The translations under genes and the position numbers were made by a program. Of a stretch of 64,000 nt of DNA, positions 14,569 through 22,180 are shown one piece after another. The DNA is from an uncultured Acetatifactor sp. (GTDB lineage: Bacteria > Bacillota > Clostridia > Lachnospirales > Lachnospiraceae): the NCBI GenBank assembly GCA_910589655.1, contig CAJUTJ010000058.1, positions 1 through 64,000 of the forward strand, read 5' to 3'. The notes below the pieces were generated by a model. The model was given only the letters and a program-made list of their open reading frames with translations, was not told the DNA's origin and did no database searches. Position 1 is the first letter of the stretch. Every line of letters starts with the position of its first letter.

Positions 14569-16257
14569 TTAATTATTTTCAGCCAGCCTTACCAGCTTAC
14601 CGGCTTCCACCGGCTTGGTAGAAGTGGTAATCACAGGGTCGTAACCGGTCAGCATTCCCGAGCTGACCGCAGACTGGTTGTCATCGCTGGCAAGAACCTC
14701 CACATCCACACGGGTGGCAACATAGCGGGTTCCCAGCGGGCTGGACTTGGATGTGACTACCAATATGAACTTACCATTGTTATCCTCACGGATGGCATTA
14801 TTGGGTACTATATAATCGTAGTTAGCGCTCTTCTGTCCCACGGAAATATTCAGGGTCTGCCCCGCGGTAACCGCTCCCGTGACGTCAAAAGTGAGAAGCT
14901 TCTTCTGTCCGGGGTCTTTGGGGTCGGGTTTGATGCTTGCCAAAACCACTTCCACGTCATCAAATCTCCATGCATTGACCAGATCTGCCCTGTCTCCCAC
15001 CGCCAGACGCTTTGCCTGCTCATTGGTGACGGAAAAGCTCATGGAAAAGCCCTTGCCCTCAGGCTGCATTACCGCCACGGGGGTGGCTGCAGAGGTAGTA
15101 TTTCCTGCCACTACATTTAACGCCGTGATCGTACCGGAGATATCTGCGGTCACGGTAGCGCCGATAGACTTCTCAGTCAGTTCATCCACCTTCTCCTGTG
15201 CCTTGGTGATGGCTTCCATCTGCTCTCCCAGATTCAATCCCTGTCCCAGTGCACCGGTCATTTCCGTCAGCAAATCCGTCTTTTCTTTTAAAACTGCATT
15301 TGCATTTGCAAGCGCCTCATTTACGTTTGCCAGCTGCCGTTCCAAATCACTCTTGGTTATGGCTGACTCGTTTGTCATTGCATTCTGAGCTCTTGTGAGT
15401 TCCAAGGTCTTATTGTTTAAATCAATCTCAGCCGCGCTTAAAGCCGCCTCCGCATCCAAAATAGCCTTTTGGTTCTCTTCCAAAGCTCTTTGATAATTGG
15501 CGATCCGATTCATGGCATCTTCAACCACCGCCGGATCACCGCTGCTGACACTGAGCTGTGAGTAATATTCCATTTCTTTTTCCCACTGCTCTTTGTAACC
15601 CTTCAATGCATTTAAATGATTTTCTGCCGATGTCTTCGCAGCCTCAGCATTTTTTTGGTCGTTTTGCGCATTATTAACCCATTCCTGAAGGCCTCTTATA
15701 TCCTCATCCCTGACTGCCATATTTTCTTTCCGGTTACTCAAAACATCCGCCTGTTCCTTCAAGTCATCCACCCGGTTTTGTGCATCCTTTACCACTTTCT
15801 GGGCATTTGTGAGCTGCTGTCTGTAGGTCGAAACAGATGTTCCGCTATTGCTGATCTGCAAAGCGGCGGCGGTAGTGGCATCCGACAGCAGCGCTTTCTC
15901 ATACGCATTCCATGCCTGATCCAAAGCGTCCTGCGCCGTTTTCAGCTCTTCGCTCTCCTCATCCTCCAGATACAGGATCACATCGCCCTTCTCCACAAAG
16001 TCACCCACACGGACGGCCACACTGGCCACCTTACGGGACTCCTTCACCTCCACATTATAGGGGTCTCCGCTCTCCACCACTCCTGAACCACGGATCTTTG
16101 CCGTGACGGTTCCCGACTGCACATACTGAATCGCCACCTCCGGCAGAGAGTAGTTCATGATTGTGTTGGAGAAAAAGGTCAGCACCAGCATCACCGACAG
16201 GAAAATAATCGCCGCTGTTTTGACCCATTCTCTTTTTTTTCTTGCATTCTCGTCCAT
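14569..16257 (-). CDS. HlyD/MacA-type efflux adaptor (membrane fusion) protein
   Basis: 562 aa. A short cytoplasmic start (MDENARKKREWVKT) and one transmembrane helix (about 15-33) are followed by a lipoyl/barrel-sandwich half-motif (GTVTAKIRGSGVVESG ... VGDFVEKGDVILYLED), a long alpha-helical coiled coil (about 100-370), the second half of the barrel-sandwich (IGATVTADISGTITALNVVAG) and a C-terminal beta-barrel/membrane-proximal part. This is the domain order of periplasmic adaptor subunits; in a Gram-positive it would span the cell-wall zone and cooperate with a MacB-like permease. The start is at 16257 (GAGGAGAGG upstream). It lies 9 nt before the MacB-PCD-like gene and 146 nt after the sugar permease. 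Confidence 0.88.
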   Translation of the reverse strand: MDENARKKREWVKTAAIIFLSVMLVLTFFSNTIMNYSLPEVAIQYVQSGTVTAKIRGSGVVESGDPYNVEVKESRKVASVAVRVGDFVEKGDVILYLEDEESEELKTAQDALDQAWNAYEKALLSDATTAAALQISNSGTSVSTYRQQLTNAQKVVKDAQNRVDDLKEQADVLSNRKENMAVRDEDIRGLQEWVNNAQNDQKNAEAAKTSAENHLNALKGYKEQWEKEMEYYSQLSVSSGDPAVVEDAMNRIANYQRALEENQKAILDAEAALSAAEIDLNNKTLELTRAQNAMTNESAITKSDLERQLANVNEALANANAVLKEKTDLLTEMTGALGQGLNLGEQMEAITKAQEKVDELTEKSIGATVTADISGTITALNVVAGNTTSAATPVAVMQPEGKGFSMSFSVTNEQAKRLAVGDRADLVNAWRFDDVEVVLASIKPDPKDPGQKKLLTFDVTGAVTAGQTLNISVGQKSANYDYIVPNNAIREDNNGKFILVVTSKSSPLGTRYVATRVDVEVLASDDNQSAVSSGMLTGYDPVITTSTKPVEAGKLVRLAENN

Positions 16258-16403
16258 CGTATTCCTCTCCTCACAATGCTTTCCAGCGCTCCATCCGATT
16301 TTAACGACACAATGGCGCGAAGCAGGCTGCTCCAAGGTTCCATTTCCGGCCGGATGAAGTACTTAGTTATTTTCTGAATATTTTAAGCGATAGCATCGGC
16401 ACA

Positions 16404-17369
16404 TTAACCCTTTACACCGCCTTGATAAGTGATTCCGTCTACCAGATATTCTTCCCCATACAGGAAAATCAGCAGGCTGGGCACCATGTAGATGGTCGCT
16501 ACGGCAAAAGCCAGACCGATCTCGCCCGCATTAATCTTGCTGAGGAACACGGATAACGGATGCGTCTCGCCGTCCGACAGCAGAATCAGCGGCTGCTCCA
16601 CCATATTCCAGTAATCTATAAACACCAAAATCGCCGCCGAACAGATTGCGCCCTTACACAGCGGCATACATATCTTCCGGTAAATCTGCCACTCTCCGGC
16701 GCCGTCGATCTGCGCCGCCTCAATCACACTGTCGGGAATACGCCGCATAAACTTTGTCAAAAGGTACACAGCGAAGGGAGAAAAAATACCCGGCAGCCAG
16801 ATAGCCCCATAAGTATCCAACAGATTTAAAAAATCACTGACCAGATAATTCGGCACCAGTGTTACCTGATAGGGCATCAGCATCAAAATAATATAGGCAA
16901 AGAAAATTATTGTCCTCAATTTCCCTTTATACCGCGCAAATCCGAAGGATGCAAAGGATGCCACCAGCAGCTGGAAAAATACGATGGGACCCACCAGAAT
17001 CACGGAGTTCCAAAATTTCAGCAGATAATCCGGACTTTTGAAAAGCACCGTGGCATATTGGCTGAAAGATACCATATCGGGAATGAATTTCAGGTTGACC
17101 TTCTCCGAAATGTAAACCTTTCCGCCCGTTTCCGTGGTGGCAAACACGGAGCCGTAATTGGAAGAAATCTCCGAAGCCGCCATAAACGAATTTGTAATTG
17201 TCAATATAATCGGCATCAGGAACAGGATGGCAAAGGACGCCGCCACAAGAGTCGCCAAAGCAATCTTGGCCATGCGGATAATCTTCTTTTTCCTTGCCGC
17301 ACCGCTTCCGGCCTTCCTGATTTTCTTTCCTCCGCCCTGTCTCTGCATTGCCATATTCTGTCCGCTCAC
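16404..17369 (-). CDS. Sugar ABC transporter permease, MalG type
   Basis: 321 aa with six membrane spans. After a Gly/Lys-rich N-terminal tail comes a first helix and then the binding-protein-dependent transport core. The EAA loop reads EAAQIDGAGEWQIYRKICMPL (about residues 205-225), the site that docks the ATPase. It is inner membrane, CUT1-like carbohydrate uptake. A GTG start overlaps the stop of the partner permease (GTGA, 17366-17369); AAAGGA sits 8 nt upstream. No ATPase is encoded in the cluster, so energy probably comes from a shared MsmK/MsiK-like ATPase elsewhere; that is inference from other Firmicutes. Confidence 0.93.
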   Translation of the reverse strand: MSGQNMAMQRQGGGKKIRKAGSGAARKKKIIRMAKIALATLVAASFAILFLMPIILTITNSFMAASEISSNYGSVFATTETGGKVYISEKVNLKFIPDMVSFSQYATVLFKSPDYLLKFWNSVILVGPIVFFQLLVASFASFGFARYKGKLRTIIFFAYIILMLMPYQVTLVPNYLVSDFLNLLDTYGAIWLPGIFSPFAVYLLTKFMRRIPDSVIEAAQIDGAGEWQIYRKICMPLCKGAICSAAILVFIDYWNMVEQPLILLSDGETHPLSVFLSKINAGEIGLAFAVATIYMVPSLLIFLYGEEYLVDGITYQGGVKG

Positions 17370-18253
17370 CCTTCCACATCCTTTCCGAAACGGTCTTCCG
17401 CCACAAACAGAATGCCGATGATGACCACCATTACCAGTGACATCAGTATAGCCGCCGCCGACAATGTCTGATAGTCCAGCGATTTAAACTTATTGTTCAT
17501 AAAATGCTGCAGCATGTAAATAGTATCATAGGGATAATCCCCCGTCAGCAGATAAACCTCCCGGAATACCTTAAACGAGTTAATCAGCGACATAATGGTC
17601 ACAAAGAGTAACGTGGAGGACAGATACCTGATCTTTATATAGAAAAATGTCTGCAAGGGCGTAGCGCTCTCCAGCTTAGCCACTTCCAAAATATCCTTGG
17701 GTATGCTGGCCAGAGCCGCCATAAACAGAATCATATTATATCCTAAGTTCTTCCATAAAAACAAAATTACCACAACAACCTGTGCATATTCCGATTTCAG
17801 CCAGTCAATTTTAGCGATTCCGAATACTCCCAGCATATCATTAATTGCCCCGTTATAATGGAACAATACCTGCCAGATCAACACAATGGATGCCACAGGC
17901 ACCATCATGGGGCTTAAAAGAAAGGTTCGAAACTGGCTCCGGAAAGGCAGCTCCGCCTCCAAGACAATGGCCATCAGCAAGGATAAAAGCACTGCCAGAG
18001 GCACCGCCACCGCCGAAAAGACAGTGGTATTATGTACTGCTTTGCGGAACGCCGAGTTTCCCACTATATTTACAAAATTTTCAAAAAACACAAAATTTCC
18101 GCTGATGGGATTATCAATCAGCGAATAATATATGACCACCATAAAGGGCAAAATAAAGAACATAAGAACGCCAAGAAAGCTAGGGGCTATAAACAGCCCC
18201 GAGCTTCTCTTTACCTTCTTTGTCCTCCTGCTTAATTTAGTACGTGTTTTCAC
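17366..18253 (-). CDS. Sugar ABC transporter permease, MalF type
   Basis: 295 aa, six membrane spans, LplB/UgpA-like. After a basic N-terminus (about 20 residues) come SGLFIAPSFLGVLMFFILPF and the typical DNPISGNFVFFENFVNI segment. The EAA loop is LEVAKLESATPLQTFFYIKIRYL (around 190-212), somewhat degenerate at the central Gly. It forms the heterodimeric channel with the MalG-type protein that follows, overlapping it by 4 nt. Start GTG at 18253 with GAGGT 5 nt upstream. The gap to the preceding binding-protein gene (151 bp) holds a long hairpin. Confidence 0.93.
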   Translation of the reverse strand: MKTRTKLSRRTKKVKRSSGLFIAPSFLGVLMFFILPFMVVIYYSLIDNPISGNFVFFENFVNIVGNSAFRKAVHNTTVFSAVAVPLAVLLSLLMAIVLEAELPFRSQFRTFLLSPMMVPVASIVLIWQVLFHYNGAINDMLGVFGIAKIDWLKSEYAQVVVVILFLWKNLGYNMILFMAALASIPKDILEVAKLESATPLQTFFYIKIRYLSSTLLFVTIMSLINSFKVFREVYLLTGDYPYDTIYMLQHFMNNKFKSLDYQTLSAAAILMSLVMVVIIGILFVAEDRFGKDVEG

Positions 18254-18285
18254 TTTTACCTCAATCCTTTAAGTCTAATATTTAT

Positions 18286-18331
18286 GGCGGCATCCGTGTA
18301 CGGCTCACGATTATCTTTTCGGGATGCCGTC
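18286..18331 (-). promoter_or_regulatory. Inverted repeat between binding-protein and permease genes
   Basis: GGCGGCATCC (18286-18295) pairs with GGATGCCGTC (18322-18331), a 10-bp stem with one G-T pair and a 26-nt loop, and no U-tract. Hairpins in this position are known to protect the upstream binding-protein mRNA and lower permease expression in other transporter operons (malE-malF). That role is inferred here. Confidence 0.4.
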
Positions 18332-18404
18332 TTTTCCTGCGGAGCAAGAACAAAATGCGCCGAAGCTCCGGCCTGTAAATCTACACTGATCCGTTTTCAG
18401 AGAA

Positions 18405-20732
18405 TCAGCTGTTCTCACTCACATAGATATTGATACGGCTCTGAATAATTGCCGCCGCTTCGTCCACGCTCTTCTGTCCGTGGAAATAAGGCGCCGCTTC
18501 CTCCGAAATAATTTTCAATATCTCATCACTGCTGCCGGCTACCGCTCTGGCATTCTCAATCAAATTCAAAATAATGTCCACTTCCTCTTGGGTAGGAATG
18601 CGGTAAGTGTAAGACCATCCGTCCTCGTATCCCACACCACCTCCGCCGCCCATGGGAATGGGATCACCGTTCTCGTCTTTGACGAGTTCACCGTTTTCAT
18701 CGGTTAAATATTCTACCTCCACAGCCTCCTCAGCCATGGCGCTGAGACTCTTTCTGTTGTTAGGGAAGCCCCACCACTGCATACCGCCTCTGGTATTCTC
18801 ATTCTCGTCTTCCACAGGAGTCAAAATGCCTTCGATAAACTGCCATGCCCCGTCCTTTTTGCTTGACTTAGAGGTGATGGCATAGCCTGTCGCCATAATC
18901 CCTGTACCGCTGCTTCCGTCGGTGGTAGGATAACCGATACATGCCACATCGCCGCCGAACATTTCCATGTAAAGCTGGATTTCGTTAAAATCATAAATGT
19001 AAGCTCTGTCCAGCAGGATCTCCCTGTTCTGGATTCTGGTAGGTGTAGACGCGCCGCCGTCCTCATACTGGTACTCATCCGGGAAACGGTTTACAAAGGC
19101 AAGCAGGCTTTTGAACTCCGGTGTATCAAAGCGGCACTCTCCCGTACTCCAATCTATAAAAGAGCTCTCATTGAACATCATACACAAGCTTAATATACTG
19201 TCCTTATCGGAATAGTCAAAAAGCTGTGCGTCCGGATATTCATCCGCATATGCAATCATCTCGTCTATAGTCCAACCCTCTTTGCCGCCAAGCTCGGAAG
19301 CGCTGCCTACTACGGTCTGAAGCTGGAAGTTGGCCGGAATGCTTACCAGCACGTCGTCATAAGTATAAGCCTCTATAATACTTTCCACAAAATCGTCTCT
19401 GTTCAAACTGCTGCTTTCCAGATAAGGATTTAGATCCTCAAATACCCCCTTTGCAGCCAGCCGCTGTATATTGACATTCCTTAAATCAATGATATCGGGG
19501 CAATTATTGGAGGTGATATCATTATTCATTCTTGTTACGGCATCATTATAGGCGGTCTCGCTATAGCTCATAATATCCATATAGGTTCGGATGCTGATCC
19601 TGTATTTGTCATTGCTCTTATTGAATTTTACCGCCGCCGACTGTAACTGGGAACTGCTGTACATCGCCCCGATCACAATGGTTTCTCTGGGTGCCACTTC
19701 GGAAGCGTTTGTCTTAGTCAGCAAAGCAATGCCGTTATCATTGTTCTCCCAGTCATTTATCACGGCCAGAATCCTGCCGTCCTCCAGCTGACCCATACAA
19801 GTGGCGTTGTTGCCGTTGATATCGCTGTCCAGCCAGTCAAACAGCTTCTCGCTTTTCTGGGACTGGAGATCATAACAGTAAACCGATGAACCGCTGCCTA
19901 TCAGGAAATCATGATCCCTTCCTGCATAAAGGCCGTTCCCGTTGCCGCTTATAAATCCTTTATAGCTCTCTCCCACAGCCCGCTTGTCAAAGTCCACTGC
20001 TGCCAGTACATAACTGAGCTCTTCCGCAGTATTGTCATAGTAGCTGAAATACACTTTGCCGTCCTTGCCGCAGCCCAGACTGCTGATCCAGTTCTCACCG
20101 GTATCCACCGCGCCCTGGTAATTTCCCTCCGCATCCAGCAGCAGAATCTTGCTGTCCGCCGAAAGGTAAAGCCTGTTCTCTCCGTCCACTGCGATATACT
20201 GAATATATGTATTCTCCATATCCTGCGGCATATTCTCCGCCATGTCCTTGGCGAATATCTCTGTGCCGTCCGCCCCAAACTTGCACAACATTCTCTTCGG
20301 CTCCGTATAGCCCTCCGGTCCCGGCTCTCCGGAATAGTCATTGCAGATTGCATAGATACTGCCGTCCGACAGTATCGCATATTCGCCGAGACTTACCTCT
20401 TCACCCAGCTGAATGGGGATGACGGAGGAAGTTTTGTCCGTCAGGGAATACTTCACAATACTCTCACTGGACATCCCTGTAGCTTCGTCAAAGGAATAGC
20501 TCTCATAATAGAGAGAATCCCCCACATACTTCATATTGTAGTAGGACACATTTTCCTCTTGAATTTCCAGAAACTCCGGCACATAGACGAATTCCTTCAC
20601 TTCAGTGCCGTTTCCTACATTATTTCCCTGCTCTCCGTTATTGCCTTGCGTATCACCGCAGGCGGCCAAAGACAACGTCATGGCAGAAGCAAGGACAAAT
20701 GACATTATCTTTTTCAATTTCCTGCTTTTCAT
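18405..20732 (-). CDS. Large sugar-type extracellular solute-binding lipoprotein (paralog 1)
   Basis: 775 aa. Signal peptide with lipobox LAAC (C25), then an Asn/Gly-rich linker, an N-terminal beta-propeller-like half (about 50-370, with repeats such as YIQYIAVDGENRLYLSADSK and KVYFSYYDN), and a C-terminal family-1 solute-binding domain (ETIVIGAMYSSSQLQSAAVK onwards, ending GQKSVDEAAAIIQSRINIYV). It is the first gene of the transporter cluster and very likely the main binding protein for the permeases downstream. The start at 20732 is fixed by AAGGAG 7 nt before it; longer in-frame extension upstream lacks a site. Substrate unknown. Confidence 0.9.
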   Translation of the reverse strand: MKSRKLKKIMSFVLASAMTLSLAACGDTQGNNGEQGNNVGNGTEVKEFVYVPEFLEIQEENVSYYNMKYVGDSLYYESYSFDEATGMSSESIVKYSLTDKTSSVIPIQLGEEVSLGEYAILSDGSIYAICNDYSGEPGPEGYTEPKRMLCKFGADGTEIFAKDMAENMPQDMENTYIQYIAVDGENRLYLSADSKILLLDAEGNYQGAVDTGENWISSLGCGKDGKVYFSYYDNTAEELSYVLAAVDFDKRAVGESYKGFISGNGNGLYAGRDHDFLIGSGSSVYCYDLQSQKSEKLFDWLDSDINGNNATCMGQLEDGRILAVINDWENNDNGIALLTKTNASEVAPRETIVIGAMYSSSQLQSAAVKFNKSNDKYRISIRTYMDIMSYSETAYNDAVTRMNNDITSNNCPDIIDLRNVNIQRLAAKGVFEDLNPYLESSSLNRDDFVESIIEAYTYDDVLVSIPANFQLQTVVGSASELGGKEGWTIDEMIAYADEYPDAQLFDYSDKDSILSLCMMFNESSFIDWSTGECRFDTPEFKSLLAFVNRFPDEYQYEDGGASTPTRIQNREILLDRAYIYDFNEIQLYMEMFGGDVACIGYPTTDGSSGTGIMATGYAITSKSSKKDGAWQFIEGILTPVEDENENTRGGMQWWGFPNNRKSLSAMAEEAVEVEYLTDENGELVKDENGDPIPMGGGGGVGYEDGWSYTYRIPTQEEVDIILNLIENARAVAGSSDEILKIISEEAAPYFHGQKSVDEAAAIIQSRINIYVSENS

Positions 20733-20876
20733 ACTCTCCTTCTTTCCACGGCAGATGACAATCGCCGCACATCCGGCGGCTTCCCCCTCCTCTGCCGTAC
20801 ATATGTTAACAGACAATACATGTTTTCCCAACAGTGAAAGATAATCTTACCGCATAATCTTAAACCTGACGAAAAC

Positions 20877-20912
20877 AAAAAATCAATGTGCAGTGTCTGC
20901 CTCTGCACATTG
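20877..20912 (-). terminator. Intrinsic terminator of the PHP gene
   Basis: CAATGTGCAG (20884-20893) and CTGCACATTG (20903-20912) form a perfect 10-bp stem with a 9-nt loop. On the minus strand it is followed by ATTTTTTG (A-run on plus at 20877-20882). It separates the PHP gene from the binding-protein gene. Confidence 0.85.
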
Positions 20913-21033
20913 AGTATTATAGCATAGTATCTTATATTTGTGTCTTAAGATTTTATGAATTTCAATATAGGAATAGTTAATAATGCAAAGATTTAAAGCC
21001 GTTCCTGCTTCTTAGTATAATATTTTATACTGC

Positions 21034-21825
21034 CTACTTAATCCTGATATAGAGCTTCTTTAATTCCATCAGCCTTTTCCGGTGGCGAACCATGCTTCCC
21101 AAGTGATTATAGAACCAAAAGGACTGCACTAAGAGATTATTGGCCTTGCCGATTTTTTCCTTGGTGGTGCCCCGATAATACTCTCCTCCGCAAGTGCACA
21201 TCGCCGCGCCTTTGTTCTGCAGCAGCCGTATCAAATCCGACTCACAGCTGATGTCCTCTTTAAATTCCGTGTAGCCGAGGCCGATACAGTCTCTCTTGTG
21301 GGCATCGCTGCCGCCGAATACGGGAAGTCCGTGCTCCGCCGCAATCTCCATGGCTCTGGCATTGCTTTCTTCGCTCTCGCAGGCATTGAACCCCTCCAGA
21401 AAGTCAAACTTGTCCATTACCGCCAGACGGCTGCGGAATTGTCTGGTATTGGTAATGCTTAAATATTTTTCACCACAGGGATGCGCAGGTCCTAAAATGC
21501 CTCCGTGCTTGTGTACAATATCAATCAAAAAATTTACCGGCAGCCCGCGAAGCTCCAATATTTTCAGCTTTACGCCTTCGGGCATGATAACCAGAATATG
21601 TCCTGCGTCAATGGTGTCGTATTCAATTCCTTTCAGTACCACAAAGTCCCGAAACCACTTGGCATCCGCAATTTTTTTCCACGCCCTGTAACCGTTGTAG
21701 GAGTTATGGTCGCTGACCAGCATCCCGTCATAACCTCTGTCTATCAAAGTTTGTATAAATTCTTCCACCGTTACCTTGCCGTCCAAAGACCCTTCCTTCG
21801 TATGGCAATGCATATCGAATTTCAT
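21034..21825 (-). CDS. PHP-domain metal-dependent phosphoesterase
   Basis: 263 aa, soluble. It carries the four PHP metal motifs: MHCHTKEGSLDG (H6, H8), VSDHNSYNG (about 40-48), GPAHPCG (about 127-133) and GGSDAHKRD (about 191-199). PHP proteins hydrolyse phosphoesters (histidinol phosphate, nucleotide or oligonucleotide ends) with two or three metal ions. This short stand-alone form resembles the YciV/TrpH group, but the substrate cannot be read from sequence. Start at 21825; the ribosome binding site AGGGGG belongs to repeat C, whose hairpin GTGCGC/GCGTAC lies immediately upstream (21839-21854). A good terminator follows (20877-20912). Confidence 0.88.
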   Translation of the reverse strand: MKFDMHCHTKEGSLDGKVTVEEFIQTLIDRGYDGMLVSDHNSYNGYRAWKKIADAKWFRDFVVLKGIEYDTIDAGHILVIMPEGVKLKILELRGLPVNFLIDIVHKHGGILGPAHPCGEKYLSITNTRQFRSRLAVMDKFDFLEGFNACESEESNARAMEIAAEHGLPVFGGSDAHKRDCIGLGYTEFKEDISCESDLIRLLQNKGAAMCTCGGEYYRGTTKEKIGKANNLLVQSFWFYNHLGSMVRHRKRLMELKKLYIRIK

Positions 21826-21838
21826 TCTTATACCCCCT

Positions 21839-21867
21839 GTGCGCTTTAGCGTACATACCAATCAATA
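21839..21867 (-). repeat. Repeat C copy 1, in front of the PHP start codon
   Basis: GTGCGCTTTAGCG(T)ACATACC(A)ATCAATA matches 35430-35458 with two differences. On the minus strand it reads GCGC-TAAA-GCGCAC then a purine run and ATG about 14 nt later. A second hairpin follows on the plus strand (AAGTTT/AAACTT, about 21873-21890), whose counterpart at 35 kb has a different but complementary stem. Confidence 0.65.
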
Positions 21868-21886
21868 ATTGCAAGTTTACTTTCAA

Positions 21887-21922
21887 ACTTCCAGTCATGC
21901 CGACAAAGCCGGCACAAACAAT
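21887..21922. repeat. Repeat D copy 1
   Basis: ACTTCCAGTCATGCCG, a short loop, CCGGCACAAACAAT. It matches 32641-32676 (ACTTCCGGTCATGCCG .. GGCAGCACAAACAAT). The TGCCG/CGGCA arms make a hairpin in both copies. Confidence 0.6.
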
Positions 21923-22026
21923 CAACGAATCGATGCAAGTCTGGAAGAACGCTGCTCTTGCGTTCTTCCGCATAAAGATGAATATTAATACAGCTCTTTC
22001 CGACTTTCCGCCATACCGCTTCAACG

Positions 22027-22090
22027 GTTACCGTTCACTCCATGACCGGTAACACATACAAAGAAACCGCAAAACAGCGGTACATTTGTA
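22027..22090. repeat. Diverged structural relative of mobile repeat A
   Basis: GTTACCG (22027-22033), loop containing TTCACTCC, CGGTAAC (22047-22053). Then a second hairpin: outer stem TACAAA/TTTGTA (22057-22062/22085-22090) and inner stem ACCGC/GCGGT around the loop AAAACA. The loops TTCACTCC and AAAACA equal those of the copies at 4972 and 54211, while the stems have different sequence. It lies upstream of the glycosyltransferase gene, with a TATAAT at 22136-22141 beyond it. The rest of 21923-22180 shows no gene. Confidence 0.55.
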
Positions 22091-22180
22091 TAGTATACCA
22101 CAACATATTTACTTTTCCTACTTCTATTTTTTTGATATAATGGAATTAATAATTTATCATTCGCATTTTGGAGGATTCTT

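Noticed and set aside
19911..20702. 263-codon plus-strand ORF
   Set aside because: Antisense to the well-supported binding-protein gene.
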